From Algoriphagus aquimarinus (GTDB lineage: Bacteria; Bacteroidota; Bacteroidia; Cytophagales; Cyclobacteriaceae): a DNA stretch of 64,000 nucleotides. Below, piece after piece: positions 9,087 to 18,373 of the stretch (its first letter is position 1; every line of letters starts with the position of its first letter). The notes below the pieces were generated by a model. The model was not told where the DNA came from, made no database searches, and was given only the letters and a program-made list of their open reading frames with translations. The translations under genes and the position numbers were made by a program. The DNA lies in assembly GCF_007997215.1 (NCBI RefSeq), contig NZ_VORW01000001.1:372001-436000 (forward strand), given 5' to 3'.

Positions 9087-10017
9087 ATTTTCGATTTGTA
9101 TTCCTGCTTACAAGAGCAAATACCTGCAAGAATGCATTGATAGCATCCTTGCACAGAAGGTTGTCGACTTTGAACTAATCATTTTGAATGACTGCTCTCC
9201 AGAGCCAATTGAGGAAATAGTCCTAAAAAATCAGGATCCTAGAATTCGCTATTTCAAGAACGAAAAGAATGTAGGTGCTTATGATTTGGTGGACAACTGG
9301 AATAAGTGTCTGGAGCTGTCCACTGGGGAAAATATCGTCATAATGGGTGATGATGACCGTTTAGCTCCAGATTATCTGGCTGAGTTTGAAAATTTGATTC
9401 AAACCTACCCAAGTTTAAATGTCTACCACTGCCGCAGCAAAATCATCGACGACGATGGAAATGATGTGATACTTACACCAGCACTACCTGCTTTCGAATA
9501 TGTCTATGACTCGATCTGGCATAGACTGCGTCAACTTCGCTCAAATTACATCTCTGATTACGTCTATGATACTTCCGCGTTAAGAGCTCAGGGTGGCTTC
9601 TACAAACTTCCACTTGCCTGGGGTTCGGATGACATCACAGCCTTTATAGCTTCTGCGAAAAAGGGCATTGCTCATAGCAACAAACCCGTTTTCGAATACC
9701 GTAGCAATCGCCTTTCCATCACTACAACAGGAAATGATCTGCACAAAATGATGGCAGATGTAAGTTATTCTGAGTGGTTAGGAGATTTCCTGAAAAACAA
9801 TCCTCCGCATCCTTCGGAAAAGGTGATTTATCAGCATTTACTGAAGGAAAAGGATAAGTACATGCACGATAAGCGGCTCTACACGATGATGCTGTCCATG
9901 CGTAGTAACCCTTTGGAAAAGGCTAAAAACTGGATGAATACTCGAGATAAATTCGGTTTATCGATAAAGGACATTGGCGTTGCTTTAGCGAAAAGCATGA
10001 ATTCAAACCGCTCTTGA
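9073..10017 (+). CDS. Glycosyltransferase family 2
   Basis: 314 residues with an N-terminal GT-A fold: SICIPAYKSKYLQECIDSIL, DFELIILNDCSPE and the metal-binding IVIMGDDDRLAPDYL (DDD, about residue 90). A second acidic motif WGSDDITAF lies near residue 195. It probably transfers one sugar of the polysaccharide repeat unit on the cytoplasmic face; donor and acceptor cannot be told. The start overlaps the flippase gene and the stop overlaps the next gene. Confidence 0.85.
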   Translation: MSKNKFSICIPAYKSKYLQECIDSILAQKVVDFELIILNDCSPEPIEEIVLKNQDPRIRYFKNEKNVGAYDLVDNWNKCLELSTGENIVIMGDDDRLAPDYLAEFENLIQTYPSLNVYHCRSKIIDDDGNDVILTPALPAFEYVYDSIWHRLRQLRSNYISDYVYDTSALRAQGGFYKLPLAWGSDDITAFIASAKKGIAHSNKPVFEYRSNRLSITTTGNDLHKMMADVSYSEWLGDFLKNNPPHPSEKVIYQHLLKEKDKYMHDKRLYTMMLSMRSNPLEKAKNWMNTRDKFGLSIKDIGVALAKSMNSNRS

Positions 10018-11090
10018 TGCCGATGGATTCACCTACCAAAATCATCTTCAATCCCTGCGAGAACAAGGAAAATCAATACATCACTATTCTGGTCAATGGA
10101 CTAGAGAAGCATGGGTTTGAAGTTAGCAAACTGGATGATTTTCTTTCTTCGAAAAAGCATTATCAATCTATCAAATTACTTCACTTGAACTGGTTTGAAA
10201 ATCTGGATGATAGCAGCTCCTCAAGTATGTGGAAAAGCTATTTCAGAAAATTGGTTGTACTTGCGGCTATTAAGTTTGGGAAGAAAAAATTGGTTTGGAC
10301 CATGCACAACAGACTTTCTCACGAGAAAAAGTCGGGCAAACTTAGCCGGGCTTTAACTCAAAAAATTGTGGCACAGGCAGATGCAATTATTATTCATTCT
10401 GAGGTTTCCAGAGGAATTTTGCGCAGCAAATACCCGAATCTCAAAAGCAAAATCATTCACATTCCACATCCTGACTTTGTAGATGTCTATGGGGCTATGC
10501 TTCCTGAAAGTTCGGAAGAAAGAACTCCACAACTCAAGCTTCTTTTTCTAGGTGCAATCAAACCCTATAAAAATATTGAATTGCTAATCGAAGTGGCAAG
10601 AAGATTTCCCCAGTCAGTTCACCTGACTATAGCAGGAAATCCAAATTCTGAAGCTTATCGAAGTGAATTACAGAAGTTGGCAGAGAATACTCCCAATATT
10701 TCGCTCGAACTTAAATTCATTCCTGACGAGGAATTGCCAAGCTATATACATCAGTCAGACTTACTCATTCTTCCCTATTCTCTGGATAGCAGTCTAAACT
10801 CAGGAACGGTCATTCTTGGATTTTCATACGGGAGAACCGTCATCTGCCCAAGAATTGGCACTATTGATGACTTAGATGGTGGCGAAAACGTATTTGACTA
10901 TAGCTATGAATACGAATCTGAACACCTTGAAGCACTGGAAAAACAGATTCAAAAAGCCATAACTCTTCATCAAAACAACCCAAATTCTCTAATCGAAAAA
11001 GGTCATAGAATGCAGGGTTTGGTACTAAAGAAAAACAACAAACAAGACGTAACCGATAGTTTAATTGAGCTATATGAAAGCTTATTATGA
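10017..11090 (+). CDS. Glycosyltransferase (GT4-like, GT-B fold)
   Basis: 357 residues from the ATG at 10017, which overlaps the previous stop (TGATG); a TTG at 10014 is also in frame. The C-terminal half is a GT-B nucleotide-sugar domain: LKLLFLGAIKPYKNIELLIE, a conserved-position ILPYSLDSSLNSGTVILGF and GRTVICPRIG. N-terminal KLVWTMHNRLSHEKK resembles acceptor-side domains of GT4 enzymes. Expected to act in assembling the same surface glycan. Confidence 0.78.
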   Translation: MPMDSPTKIIFNPCENKENQYITILVNGLEKHGFEVSKLDDFLSSKKHYQSIKLLHLNWFENLDDSSSSSMWKSYFRKLVVLAAIKFGKKKLVWTMHNRLSHEKKSGKLSRALTQKIVAQADAIIIHSEVSRGILRSKYPNLKSKIIHIPHPDFVDVYGAMLPESSEERTPQLKLLFLGAIKPYKNIELLIEVARRFPQSVHLTIAGNPNSEAYRSELQKLAENTPNISLELKFIPDEELPSYIHQSDLLILPYSLDSSLNSGTVILGFSYGRTVICPRIGTIDDLDGGENVFDYSYEYESEHLEALEKQIQKAITLHQNNPNSLIEKGHRMQGLVLKKNNKQDVTDSLIELYESLL

Positions 11091-11221
11091 GAATCAGCCT
11101 ATTTGCAGGAATTACTATTTGGGTTGGTTTTTTATTTAGAAAATCCTCCTTGCCCCCTTTTAAAGGGGGAATTGCGAAACTTGAAACTCAGCCATCGATC
11201 CAATGGATCGAACTACACTAA
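11087..11221 (+). pseudogene. Possible 44-codon gene remnant cut by a palindromic repeat
   Basis: An ATG overlaps the preceding stop (ATGA), as at other junctions in this operon, and opens a 44-codon frame whose first 17 residues are hydrophobic (MRISLFAGITIWVGFLF). The frame then runs into the CCCCCTTT/AAAGGGGG repeat at 11153 and stops. This could be the start of a lost membrane or glycosyltransferase gene, or chance. Confidence 0.25.
11141..11185 (-). repeat. Palindromic intergenic repeat, CCCCCTTT/AAAGGGGG family, copy 1
   Basis: Core CCCCCTTTTAAAGGGGG at 11153-11169. Read on the minus strand the flanks (ATTCCCCCTTT...AAAGGGGGCAAGGAGGATTT) match the element at 21018-21052, so this is a dispersed repeat and not a chance palindrome. 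Confidence 0.7.
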
Positions 11222-11276
11222 AATAGAAAACATAAGCTCGTTAAACAGACATATCTTTTTCGGCTAAAACCAACAC

Positions 11277-12488
11277 ATGAAAATTCTATACATCAACTCT
11301 CTTTATAGCCCGCTGATCGAAGGTGGCGCGGAGATTTCCCTGAAACTGATCGTGGAAGGAATGAAATCTCTGGGTCATCAGGTCGTGGTGCTGAGTTTGA
11401 TGCCTGAGAAAGGACTGAAGAAAGAGCAGGTTGATGGAGTTACAGTTTATCGGGCAGGATTGCAAAATGGGTACTGGCCTTATTCCAAAGCCAAGAAAAA
11501 CAAGCTTTCTCGACTGGCCTGGCACTACAGAGATCAGTCAAATGAAGCGATGGCAGAAGTCGTTAAAGAAATCTTGATGGCAGAAAAGCCAGACATTGTC
11601 TCTTGCCACAACCTTGCTGGATGGTCGGCCGCAGTCTGGAACCCGATTCATGAAGCTGGCATTCCCATAGTTCAAGTTTTGCATGATCTGTATTTGCTTT
11701 GCCCAAACAGCAACATGTTTAAGAATGAGCAAACTTGTGAGAATCAATGCTTCAGCTGTAAACTTTTGCGCAGAAATCATGCAGAAAAATCAGCCCAAGT
11801 AAGCGCTGTGGTAGGCATCAGCAATAGCATTTTGCAGCGATTTATCGACTTTGGATACTTTACGAATGCCACTAAAAACATCATTTATAACACACGTACG
11901 ATTTCAAACCCAGTTTTTAAGCCCACTAGAAAATCTGGCCAAGCAATGCGTTTTGGTTATTTGGGCACGCTATCTAAAGTCAAAGGATTGGAATGGCTGA
12001 TCGAGCAATTCAAAAAACTGGATTTCGAGGCAAGTTTAAGAATAGCGGGAAAAGGGGATAGAGTGTACGAAAATCAATTAAAGGAACTGGCTAATGACTC
12101 CAACATTGAATTTGTAGGATATGTGAATTCCACAGAATTTCTAGCTGAAATGGACGTGTTGATAGTGCCGTCCCTCTGGGAAGAACCTCTGGGAATGGTT
12201 GCGATAGAAGCATTGGCAAACCATGTTCCTGTGATCGCAAATAAAAGAGGCGGACTTCAGGAAACGGTAAAAGATGGAATCAACGGCCTGTATTGCTACG
12301 ATAGCGAGCCTGATTCTTTGAGCGCTGCTATGCGCCAACTCTATGAGAATCCTGAGCAGTACAATCAATTTAGCCAAGCGGCGAGAGCGTCCGTGGCTTC
12401 TATTTTGGATGCTGATCGAATGATCGGAGAATATGAAGCAGTTTTGAAGGAGGCCTTAACCAAGCCCAATCCTGAAATTTCGAAATGA
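11277..12488 (+). CDS. Glycosyltransferase family 4
   Basis: 403 residues with the two Rossmann domains of GT4. N-terminal acceptor domain: LYSPLIEGGAEISLKLIVEG. C-terminal donor domain: MRFGYLGTLSKVKGLEWLIE and LIVPSLWEEPLGMVAIEALA with the E(x7)E motif. A cysteine cluster (CPNSNMFKNEQTCENQCFSC, about residues 142-161) is typical of one GT4 subgroup. It follows a 186-bp gap carrying a repeat, so it may have its own promoter, and its stop overlaps the next start (ATGA). Confidence 0.87.
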   Translation: MKILYINSLYSPLIEGGAEISLKLIVEGMKSLGHQVVVLSLMPEKGLKKEQVDGVTVYRAGLQNGYWPYSKAKKNKLSRLAWHYRDQSNEAMAEVVKEILMAEKPDIVSCHNLAGWSAAVWNPIHEAGIPIVQVLHDLYLLCPNSNMFKNEQTCENQCFSCKLLRRNHAEKSAQVSAVVGISNSILQRFIDFGYFTNATKNIIYNTRTISNPVFKPTRKSGQAMRFGYLGTLSKVKGLEWLIEQFKKLDFEASLRIAGKGDRVYENQLKELANDSNIEFVGYVNSTEFLAEMDVLIVPSLWEEPLGMVAIEALANHVPVIANKRGGLQETVKDGINGLYCYDSEPDSLSAAMRQLYENPEQYNQFSQAARASVASILDADRMIGEYEAVLKEALTKPNPEISK

Positions 12489-13702
12489 GCACTCCTCCAA
12501 TCACACTCACCAACCAAGCAGCTTTACTTGAAGGAAATGAATGGAAAGCCATCTCAATAGCAGAATCCCTGTTTTTGATTTCGCTGATTTCCATGTTCCT
12601 TCCAGTGAAGGTTTATCCGGTGATTTTTGTGATCACCTCATACTTTTTCTACAGAGAAACTCCCCAACTCACTTTCTCGAAGTGGTTTATAGCGCTGGCT
12701 GTTTTCAGCACTTACGCTGTGCTGAGTTACTTACTCAACTATCCTGGAGAACCGCTCGCTTTGACCAATATCATCAAGCTCGTCATCAATTTCTTCTTTC
12801 TGTTTTTTGCTATCAATTGGCTTGGTTCCAGGGATAACGAATCACTGATTAGCAAGCTTGATTCGGTACTTTTAGCCATTCTGGCACTGTCATTAGTTCA
12901 GCTTCTGATTTATCATCAAGCATATGATTTTAAGCTGATCACAGGAAGTGATTCTTCAGGTCAAGCGAGTTCACTTTACCGAGACTCACTTTATTACTGG
13001 GGTTTGGACGATAAAAATATGTTTGGAGCGCGCATAGCTCTGATCGGATTTTCGTTCATATGTATTCCTGTAGTCTTGAAAAATAGGCTGTCGATCTGGA
13101 GAATTGTCTTCGTGTTTTTGATCGGATTTCTCAGCTTATCCCGAACTCCAATCGTCGCTTTATTACTTGGCATCTTTTTCTTAATCTGGATTTCTGTGGA
13201 GAAAAAATGGAAAATCGGGTTGCTTGTTTTGGTAGCCATAGCACTTCCTTTTATCCTCCAAAAAGTAATTCGGGTAGACTCTCTGACCTCGTCCAATGAT
13301 GGCATGGGAATCAGATTGGTTTATTGGAAAGCATTTTTCCAGCATTTCGACGCGATTTCTCCCTTGGGAAATGGCTTTCTCAGCGCACCTGGATTCCTAG
13401 GAAGTTATGCCGATTTCTACCGTGGAGAGCCCCATATTCATAACACCTTTCTCACCACTTATCTTGAATTAGGTATTGTAGGCTTCTTCTCATTCTTGGC
13501 ATTTCTGGTTTGGTTTATCAAGGAGTGCTGGCAAAAAACAGTCAATTCAAAACTTTGGATAGCACTTTTTATCCCGATCCTCTCCATTATGATGATCCTA
13601 TATTCTGGCTATGACAACGACGTAGTCATGTATTTATGTCTGATTTATCTCATCGGTTCACTGCGGGAAATCAGCTTTCAAAACATAAAACTCAGTCTAT
13701 GA
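12485..13702 (+). CDS. O-antigen polymerase/ligase-like membrane protein (Wzy/WaaL family)
   Basis: 405 residues with about ten hydrophobic helices. The large periplasmic loop and the following helix carry GNGFLSAPGFLGSYADFYRG and EPHIHNTFLTTYLELGIVGF; the HNxxL pattern next to a hydrophobic helix is typical of Wzy_C/O-antigen ligase proteins. It probably joins repeat units into the polymer (Wzy) in the periplasm; a WaaL-type ligase role cannot be excluded. Overlaps both neighbours by 4 bp. Confidence 0.75.
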   Translation: MSTPPITLTNQAALLEGNEWKAISIAESLFLISLISMFLPVKVYPVIFVITSYFFYRETPQLTFSKWFIALAVFSTYAVLSYLLNYPGEPLALTNIIKLVINFFFLFFAINWLGSRDNESLISKLDSVLLAILALSLVQLLIYHQAYDFKLITGSDSSGQASSLYRDSLYYWGLDDKNMFGARIALIGFSFICIPVVLKNRLSIWRIVFVFLIGFLSLSRTPIVALLLGIFFLIWISVEKKWKIGLLVLVAIALPFILQKVIRVDSLTSSNDGMGIRLVYWKAFFQHFDAISPLGNGFLSAPGFLGSYADFYRGEPHIHNTFLTTYLELGIVGFFSFLAFLVWFIKECWQKTVNSKLWIALFIPILSIMMILYSGYDNDVVMYLCLIYLIGSLREISFQNIKLSL

Positions 13703-14691
13703 AATCTCGAAAAAATGTATTGATCGATAGTCGATGGGCTGGAAATACTGGAATAGGAAGATTGTATCAGGAGGTAATGAATTATGCCCCATTTGAGGCT
13801 ACATGTGAATATGTGGAGAGTAAAATGGGTTTAGGGAGTTTACTGACGCCCTTGATGCTGGGTGAGGAAATAAAGAAGTCAAATGCGGACGTGTTCTACA
13901 GTCCGTCATTTATGCCACCTGCATTCTCCAAGACTCCATTTATTTTTACCGTTCACGATCTCATGCACTTGTTTTACTATACCAAGCTGCACAAGATTTA
14001 TTATGAGCAGGTGATTGGGAGGCTGGCGCCAAAAGCGAAGAAGATCATCACAGTATCTCATTTCAGCAAAAAACAATTGGTGGAATTAATGGGAATACCA
14101 GAAGAGCTAATACAGGTGATTTATAATGGAGTAGATAGTCATTTCCTTGAAAATGAAGAAGAATATGAGAGCATTCGCCCCTATTTTCTCTATGTGGGAA
14201 ATAGAAGAAAAAACAAGAATGTACCGGCTATGCTCACTGCCTTTGCAAAAGCGAGAATCCCAAATGACTTTATGTTCTTCCTCTCTGGCAATGCTGATGC
14301 GGAGCTTGATGCTCTTATTGGAAGTCTAGGCATACAGAAAAGGGTTCGGTTTTTGGGTTTTATAGAGGAAGCAGATTTACCCAAACTATACAAAGGTGCC
14401 CATGCTACTTTATTCGCCTCACTGATGGAAGGATTTGGTTTACCGGTCATTGAATCTATGGCCTCAGGTACTCCAGTTTTGACTTCGAATACAAGTTCAC
14501 TTCCTGAAATCGCTGGGGGAGCTGCACTTTGTGTAGATCCGACTGAAATTTCTGCCATTCAAGCGGGCATAGAAAAACTCGTAGATGACGAGGATTTCTA
14601 CGTGGAATGCATGGTAAAAGGTCTTGAGCGCGCAAGGGAATTTAGCTGGGAGAAAACGGCTGCAGAAACATGGGAAACCATTCTTTCTTGA
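13699..14691 (+). CDS. Glycosyltransferase family 1/4
   Basis: 330 residues from the ATG at 13699, which overlaps the previous stop (ATGA); an earlier in-frame start at 13636 would lie inside the wzy-like gene. N-terminal VLIDSRWAGNTGIGRLYQE is typical of GT4 mannosyltransferase-like proteins. The donor domain shows YFLYVGNRRKNKNVPAMLTA and ASLMEGFGLPVIESMASGTP with the E(x7)E motif. Likely adds a sugar to the repeat unit. Confidence 0.85.
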   Translation: MKSRKNVLIDSRWAGNTGIGRLYQEVMNYAPFEATCEYVESKMGLGSLLTPLMLGEEIKKSNADVFYSPSFMPPAFSKTPFIFTVHDLMHLFYYTKLHKIYYEQVIGRLAPKAKKIITVSHFSKKQLVELMGIPEELIQVIYNGVDSHFLENEEEYESIRPYFLYVGNRRKNKNVPAMLTAFAKARIPNDFMFFLSGNADAELDALIGSLGIQKRVRFLGFIEEADLPKLYKGAHATLFASLMEGFGLPVIESMASGTPVLTSNTSSLPEIAGGAALCVDPTEISAIQAGIEKLVDDEDFYVECMVKGLERAREFSWEKTAAETWETILS

Positions 14692-14697
14692 AACAAC

Positions 14698-16389
14698 ATG
14701 AAAAACTACTTTCACACATTCATCTTCTTTACGCTGCTTTTTGCATTGCCCCTAGCAGGCATATGCCAATCTGGGAAGAGAATCAATGTGCTTGAAATTG
14801 GGATTTTGGCTAATTCAGAAAACGATCAAACAGAAGCCATTCAGGAAATTATTGACCAAGCTAAGGAAGGTGATACCGTATTTTTTCCCGAAGGAAAATA
14901 CCTAGTCCGAACAATTCTGCTGAAGTCTGGGATAAACCTTCTTGCAGTTGGCATTATCAAGCATCATAAATCTGCAAAAACCGGGGAATATTCCATCGAA
15001 AAGCAAAACTCTCCTAACCCGTTGATATTGGGAAAAGGAGTGAAAAACGTTTCAATTTCCATCAAAGGAGAATCCAAAAATGAGGGAATCTATCTTTTGA
15101 AAAGTCAGCAAATCCGTATTTACAACACTGTATTAACTGGTGATTCTACGAAGCTAAGAGCATATCCTGGCGTCATGACTTTTCAGTGCAGCGGAATTGA
15201 AATTGCGAATACGAGAATTCATCATTTCGGAATGCCACGGACTGAAACTGACAAGTACCAACCTGGAACGGGTATTCGGATCATGTCTAGCAACACTATT
15301 TCCATTCATGATTCTGAGATTTATAAGAATGGTGAAAATGGGGTTTTTATCCATGGAAGCAGGAAAGTAGAAGTCATCAATAATGTGATTCGACACAATG
15401 GAATGTCTGCTATTCAGGTTGCTTTTGGGGATACTGGAAAGGAAAGAGACTATAATTTCTCCTACAATATCCTCGAGGAAAATGCTTCAGATGCGATAGA
15501 CATAAATAACAGATCTAAGGAAAAAGCAAAAGATATCGAGTGTCTGATCACCGAGAATATTACCTGCGGAAATGGTTTTGTGAAAGGTGAATCCACCCCT
15601 GATGGTTCAGGCATTGCAACACTGATCAACGTTTCAAATGTCATTCTCTATAAAAATGAAGCTTATAGAAATAACCGTCCAGCGATCTACGTCGAAAGCT
15701 GTGGATTGATCTTGGCAAAGGAAAACTGGGCAGATAATCAGGTGGAGATCACGCTCGATTTGGAAGAATTACTTCTGGACAAAAACAGATTCAGCAGCAT
15801 CAATTTGATCGCAAATACTAAGGCTCAGAAAATCCATCTTCGAAATAATACGCTAGGCTCACTTTCCTTGCCAAATGGAATTCAAGTGAATGAATTTGAC
15901 GTGGAAAACAACCGCTTCTCGAATGCAACCTTCAACTTCAACATGGAAGGAACTATGCATCTGACAGGAAATACGATGGAGAACAATTCCGAAAACCCAG
16001 CAATTTTGATTGTGAAAGCGGATAATGCATTACTGGAAAATAATGAGATTGTGAGCAGAAACTCATCTGCGATTATCATTAAAAACACGGCTAAAAATAT
16101 CCACATCATCGGAAATCAGATTGAATCATTCAACACAGCCATTTTTGATGATAGCTCAAAAGACCTCGTAGTAAAGAATAACAGGATCAAATCCATCGCC
16201 GGCGGAGAAGAAAATCAGGCATTTCGAAGTCATTTTCCCAATAACCTAACGTTGGTTGCGAATGAATATCACGGTATACAAAACACTGAAACCGTACTCC
16301 TTGTAGGAAAAGGAAAAGCTACCATTGGCAAGGAAAAACTAATTTCCGGAACAGCCAATTATGGGGAAGTAGAAATCACATACTATTAA
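14698..16389 (+). CDS. Secreted right-handed parallel beta-helix protein
   Basis: 563 residues. The first 24 form a signal peptide ending near GICQ. The rest is made of short turns typical of pectate-lyase-like beta-helices, with repeated patterns such as GVFIHGSRKVEVINNVIRHN and ALLENNEIVSRNSSAIIIKN. DTVFFPEGKYLVRTILLKSG at the start of the helix resembles the entry coil of polysaccharide lyases and C5-epimerases. Within this locus it could trim, epimerise or modify the glycan in the periplasm. No catalytic residues could be assigned. Confidence 0.75.
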   Translation: MKNYFHTFIFFTLLFALPLAGICQSGKRINVLEIGILANSENDQTEAIQEIIDQAKEGDTVFFPEGKYLVRTILLKSGINLLAVGIIKHHKSAKTGEYSIEKQNSPNPLILGKGVKNVSISIKGESKNEGIYLLKSQQIRIYNTVLTGDSTKLRAYPGVMTFQCSGIEIANTRIHHFGMPRTETDKYQPGTGIRIMSSNTISIHDSEIYKNGENGVFIHGSRKVEVINNVIRHNGMSAIQVAFGDTGKERDYNFSYNILEENASDAIDINNRSKEKAKDIECLITENITCGNGFVKGESTPDGSGIATLINVSNVILYKNEAYRNNRPAIYVESCGLILAKENWADNQVEITLDLEELLLDKNRFSSINLIANTKAQKIHLRNNTLGSLSLPNGIQVNEFDVENNRFSNATFNFNMEGTMHLTGNTMENNSENPAILIVKADNALLENNEIVSRNSSAIIIKNTAKNIHIIGNQIESFNTAIFDDSSKDLVVKNNRIKSIAGGEENQAFRSHFPNNLTLVANEYHGIQNTETVLLVGKGKATIGKEKLISGTANYGEVEITYY

Positions 16390-16399
16390 TTTTTAAGCT

Positions 16400-17317
16400 A
16401 TGCAAGTCAATCTTTTTATCCCTACGCTGAATGCAGGAAAAATCTGGAAAGAAGTATTGGATGGTGTTGCTATGCAAAATTATCCCATCTCTCGATTGAT
16501 AGTGATTGATTCTGGCTCTACGGATGGGACTTTGGATTTGCTCAATGAAGAAACATGCGATCTGATCCAAATCGACAAGAAGGATTTTGACCATGGCGGA
16601 ACGAGGCAAATGGCTGTGGAGACATTTCCAGATGCTGATGTATTTATTTTTCTTACCCAAGATGCAATCCTTGCAGAGCCTGATGCGATTTCAGTGATGG
16701 TTAATGCTTTGGAAGAAAACCCTGACCTTGGAATGGCTTATGGTCGTCAGCTCCCCCATAAAAATGCGAAGCTGTTGGAAACTCATGCAAGACTTTTTAA
16801 TTATCCAGCGGAGTCAAAAGTGAAGAGCATGGAAGATGCTGATCGATATGGCATTAGAACAATTTCCTGCTCCAACTCTTTCGCAGGCTATAGAAAAACC
16901 GCATTTTTTGCCGTCAACGGATTTCCAACTGGCTCTATATTAGGAGAAGACGTGCTAATTGCTGGCAAAATGTTATTGAATGGATGGAAGTTGGCATACC
17001 TTTCGCATTCTAAAATATACCATTCACATAATTATTCAGCCACTGAAGAATTCAAGCGATATTTTGACATTGGAGTATTCCATTTCAATAATCAATGGAT
17101 CTTCGAAAAATTTGGCAGAGCAGAAAGTGAAGGATTCAAGTATCTTAAATCTGAACTCACCTATACACTAAAGAACAATCCATTTTTACTTCCAAAGTCG
17201 ATGATTGCAACCTTGGGTAAATGGCTTGGCTATAAATTGGGACTACACTACCAATCACTTCCAGCTGGACTTCGCAAGTCATTTTCTATGACTAAAGCCT
17301 ACTGGAATCGCTCCTGA
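16400..17317 (+). CDS. Glycosyltransferase family 2, rhamnosyltransferase-like
   Basis: 305 residues, GT-A fold. Key stretches: NLFIPTLNAGKIWKEVL, LIVIDSGSTDGTLDLL, DHGGTRQMAVE, and FLTQDAILAEPDAI, where QDA is the metal-binding motif of rhamnosyltransferase-type GT2 enzymes. Later GEDVLIAGKMLLNGWKLAY holds a conserved ED. Last glycosyltransferase before the priming transferase, 10 bp downstream of the beta-helix gene. Confidence 0.83.
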   Translation: MQVNLFIPTLNAGKIWKEVLDGVAMQNYPISRLIVIDSGSTDGTLDLLNEETCDLIQIDKKDFDHGGTRQMAVETFPDADVFIFLTQDAILAEPDAISVMVNALEENPDLGMAYGRQLPHKNAKLLETHARLFNYPAESKVKSMEDADRYGIRTISCSNSFAGYRKTAFFAVNGFPTGSILGEDVLIAGKMLLNGWKLAYLSHSKIYHSHNYSATEEFKRYFDIGVFHFNNQWIFEKFGRAESEGFKYLKSELTYTLKNNPFLLPKSMIATLGKWLGYKLGLHYQSLPAGLRKSFSMTKAYWNRS

Positions 17318-17428
17318 ACAATAAACCCATCAGGTAACAACCCTCACAATGTGTGGATAGCTTCCACATAATTAATGTTAACAATCTATTAAAAATAGCC
17401 CTATCTAACCAATTAGGCCTGTTTTTGC

Positions 17429-17446
17429 TTGGCATCCGTATTGGAT
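17429..17446 (+). promoter_or_regulatory. Sigma-54-like -24/-12 sequence (weak candidate)
   Basis: TTGGCATCCGTATTGGAT upstream of the sugar transferase resembles the TTGGCAC-N5-TTGC(A/T) sigma-54 element, but the -12 GC is GG here. It lies 41 bp before the start codon. The match is imperfect, so this is a candidate only. Confidence 0.25.
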
Positions 17447-17487
17447 ATAACCTAGCGTCACAATATTTGACTTAAAATACTAAACCA

Positions 17488-18207
17488 ATGATACGTAATT
17501 CATCCCATCAACAAGAGATTGTTTTTAAAGGCTACCAGTCGGGGCGTATTATTCCTGACCTATTTTCCCTTACGCACATCTCACGAAGCTCCGTTTCTCA
17601 GACTGTGAACGAAGGTATTGAGATCACAACCAGATTCGTTAAAAGGTCATTTGATATACTATTCTCTTCCTTTGCAATCCTTATTGGTCTGCCGGTGTTT
17701 CTCACTTTGATGTTGATCACAAAGCTTACATCTAAAGGGCCAATATTCTACAAGCAGGAAAGAATTGGTAGAAACGGTCAGCCGTTCTACATACTGAAGT
17801 ATAGAAGTATGATTGTAGATTCTGAGGTGAATGGCCCGCAATTGACTAAGGATAACGATCCTAGGGTGACTAAATGGGGTAATTTCATGAGAAAAACTCA
17901 CCTAGACGAGATTCCACAGTTTTTCAATGTACTTATGGGTGATATGTCAGTAGTAGGTCCTAGACCAGAACGTGCCCATTTTATCCAGCAGATTGTAGCC
18001 AGACAGCCACAGTATGTTCAGTTGCTTGCGCTACGTCCAGGAATTACCTCTATTGGACAGGTAGATTATGGCTATGCAGAAACTGTAGAGGAAATGTGTC
18101 AGCGAGTACTTTTGGATTTGAAATACTTAACTCAAGTTAATTTATTAACTGATTTGAATATTATAGGACAAACAGTCATGACTATGATTAACAAAAAAGG
18201 GAAATAA
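17488..18207 (+). CDS. Priming sugar transferase (bacterial sugar transferase, WcaJ/ExoY/PglC type)
   Basis: 239 residues. A short N-terminal cytosolic stretch, one hydrophobic segment (about residues 55-75), then the catalytic domain: GPIFYKQERIGRNGQPFYIL, KYRSM, KTHLDEIPQFFNVLMGDMS with the essential DE, and VVGPRPERAHF. It moves a sugar phosphate onto undecaprenyl phosphate to start the repeat unit. It lacks the four-helix N-terminal half of full WcaJ, so it is of the short ExoY/PglC type. Preceded by a 170-bp gap, so it may be separately transcribed; a strong terminator follows. Confidence 0.9.
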   Translation: MIRNSSHQQEIVFKGYQSGRIIPDLFSLTHISRSSVSQTVNEGIEITTRFVKRSFDILFSSFAILIGLPVFLTLMLITKLTSKGPIFYKQERIGRNGQPFYILKYRSMIVDSEVNGPQLTKDNDPRVTKWGNFMRKTHLDEIPQFFNVLMGDMSVVGPRPERAHFIQQIVARQPQYVQLLALRPGITSIGQVDYGYAETVEEMCQRVLLDLKYLTQVNLLTDLNIIGQTVMTMINKKGK

Positions 18208-18240
18208 GTCACCCCTTAAATTGAATATATCATTGAAAGG

Positions 18241-18273
18241 AAACGTCAGGCATTTAGCCTGACGTTTTTTTTT
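18241..18273 (+). terminator. Rho-independent terminator of the polysaccharide locus
   Basis: Perfect 11-bp stem (AAACGTCAGGC / GCCTGACGTTT) with a 5-nt loop and a T run, 33 bp after the sugar transferase stop. Confidence 0.92.
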
Positions 18274-18373
18274 CGCCATAAAACTATTTCGCAGATTATG
18301 TAAAAATGGAGTAATTTATGGACTGAGGATGATAGTTTAGAACTATATGTATCCTAGAAGAAACCGAAAAACT

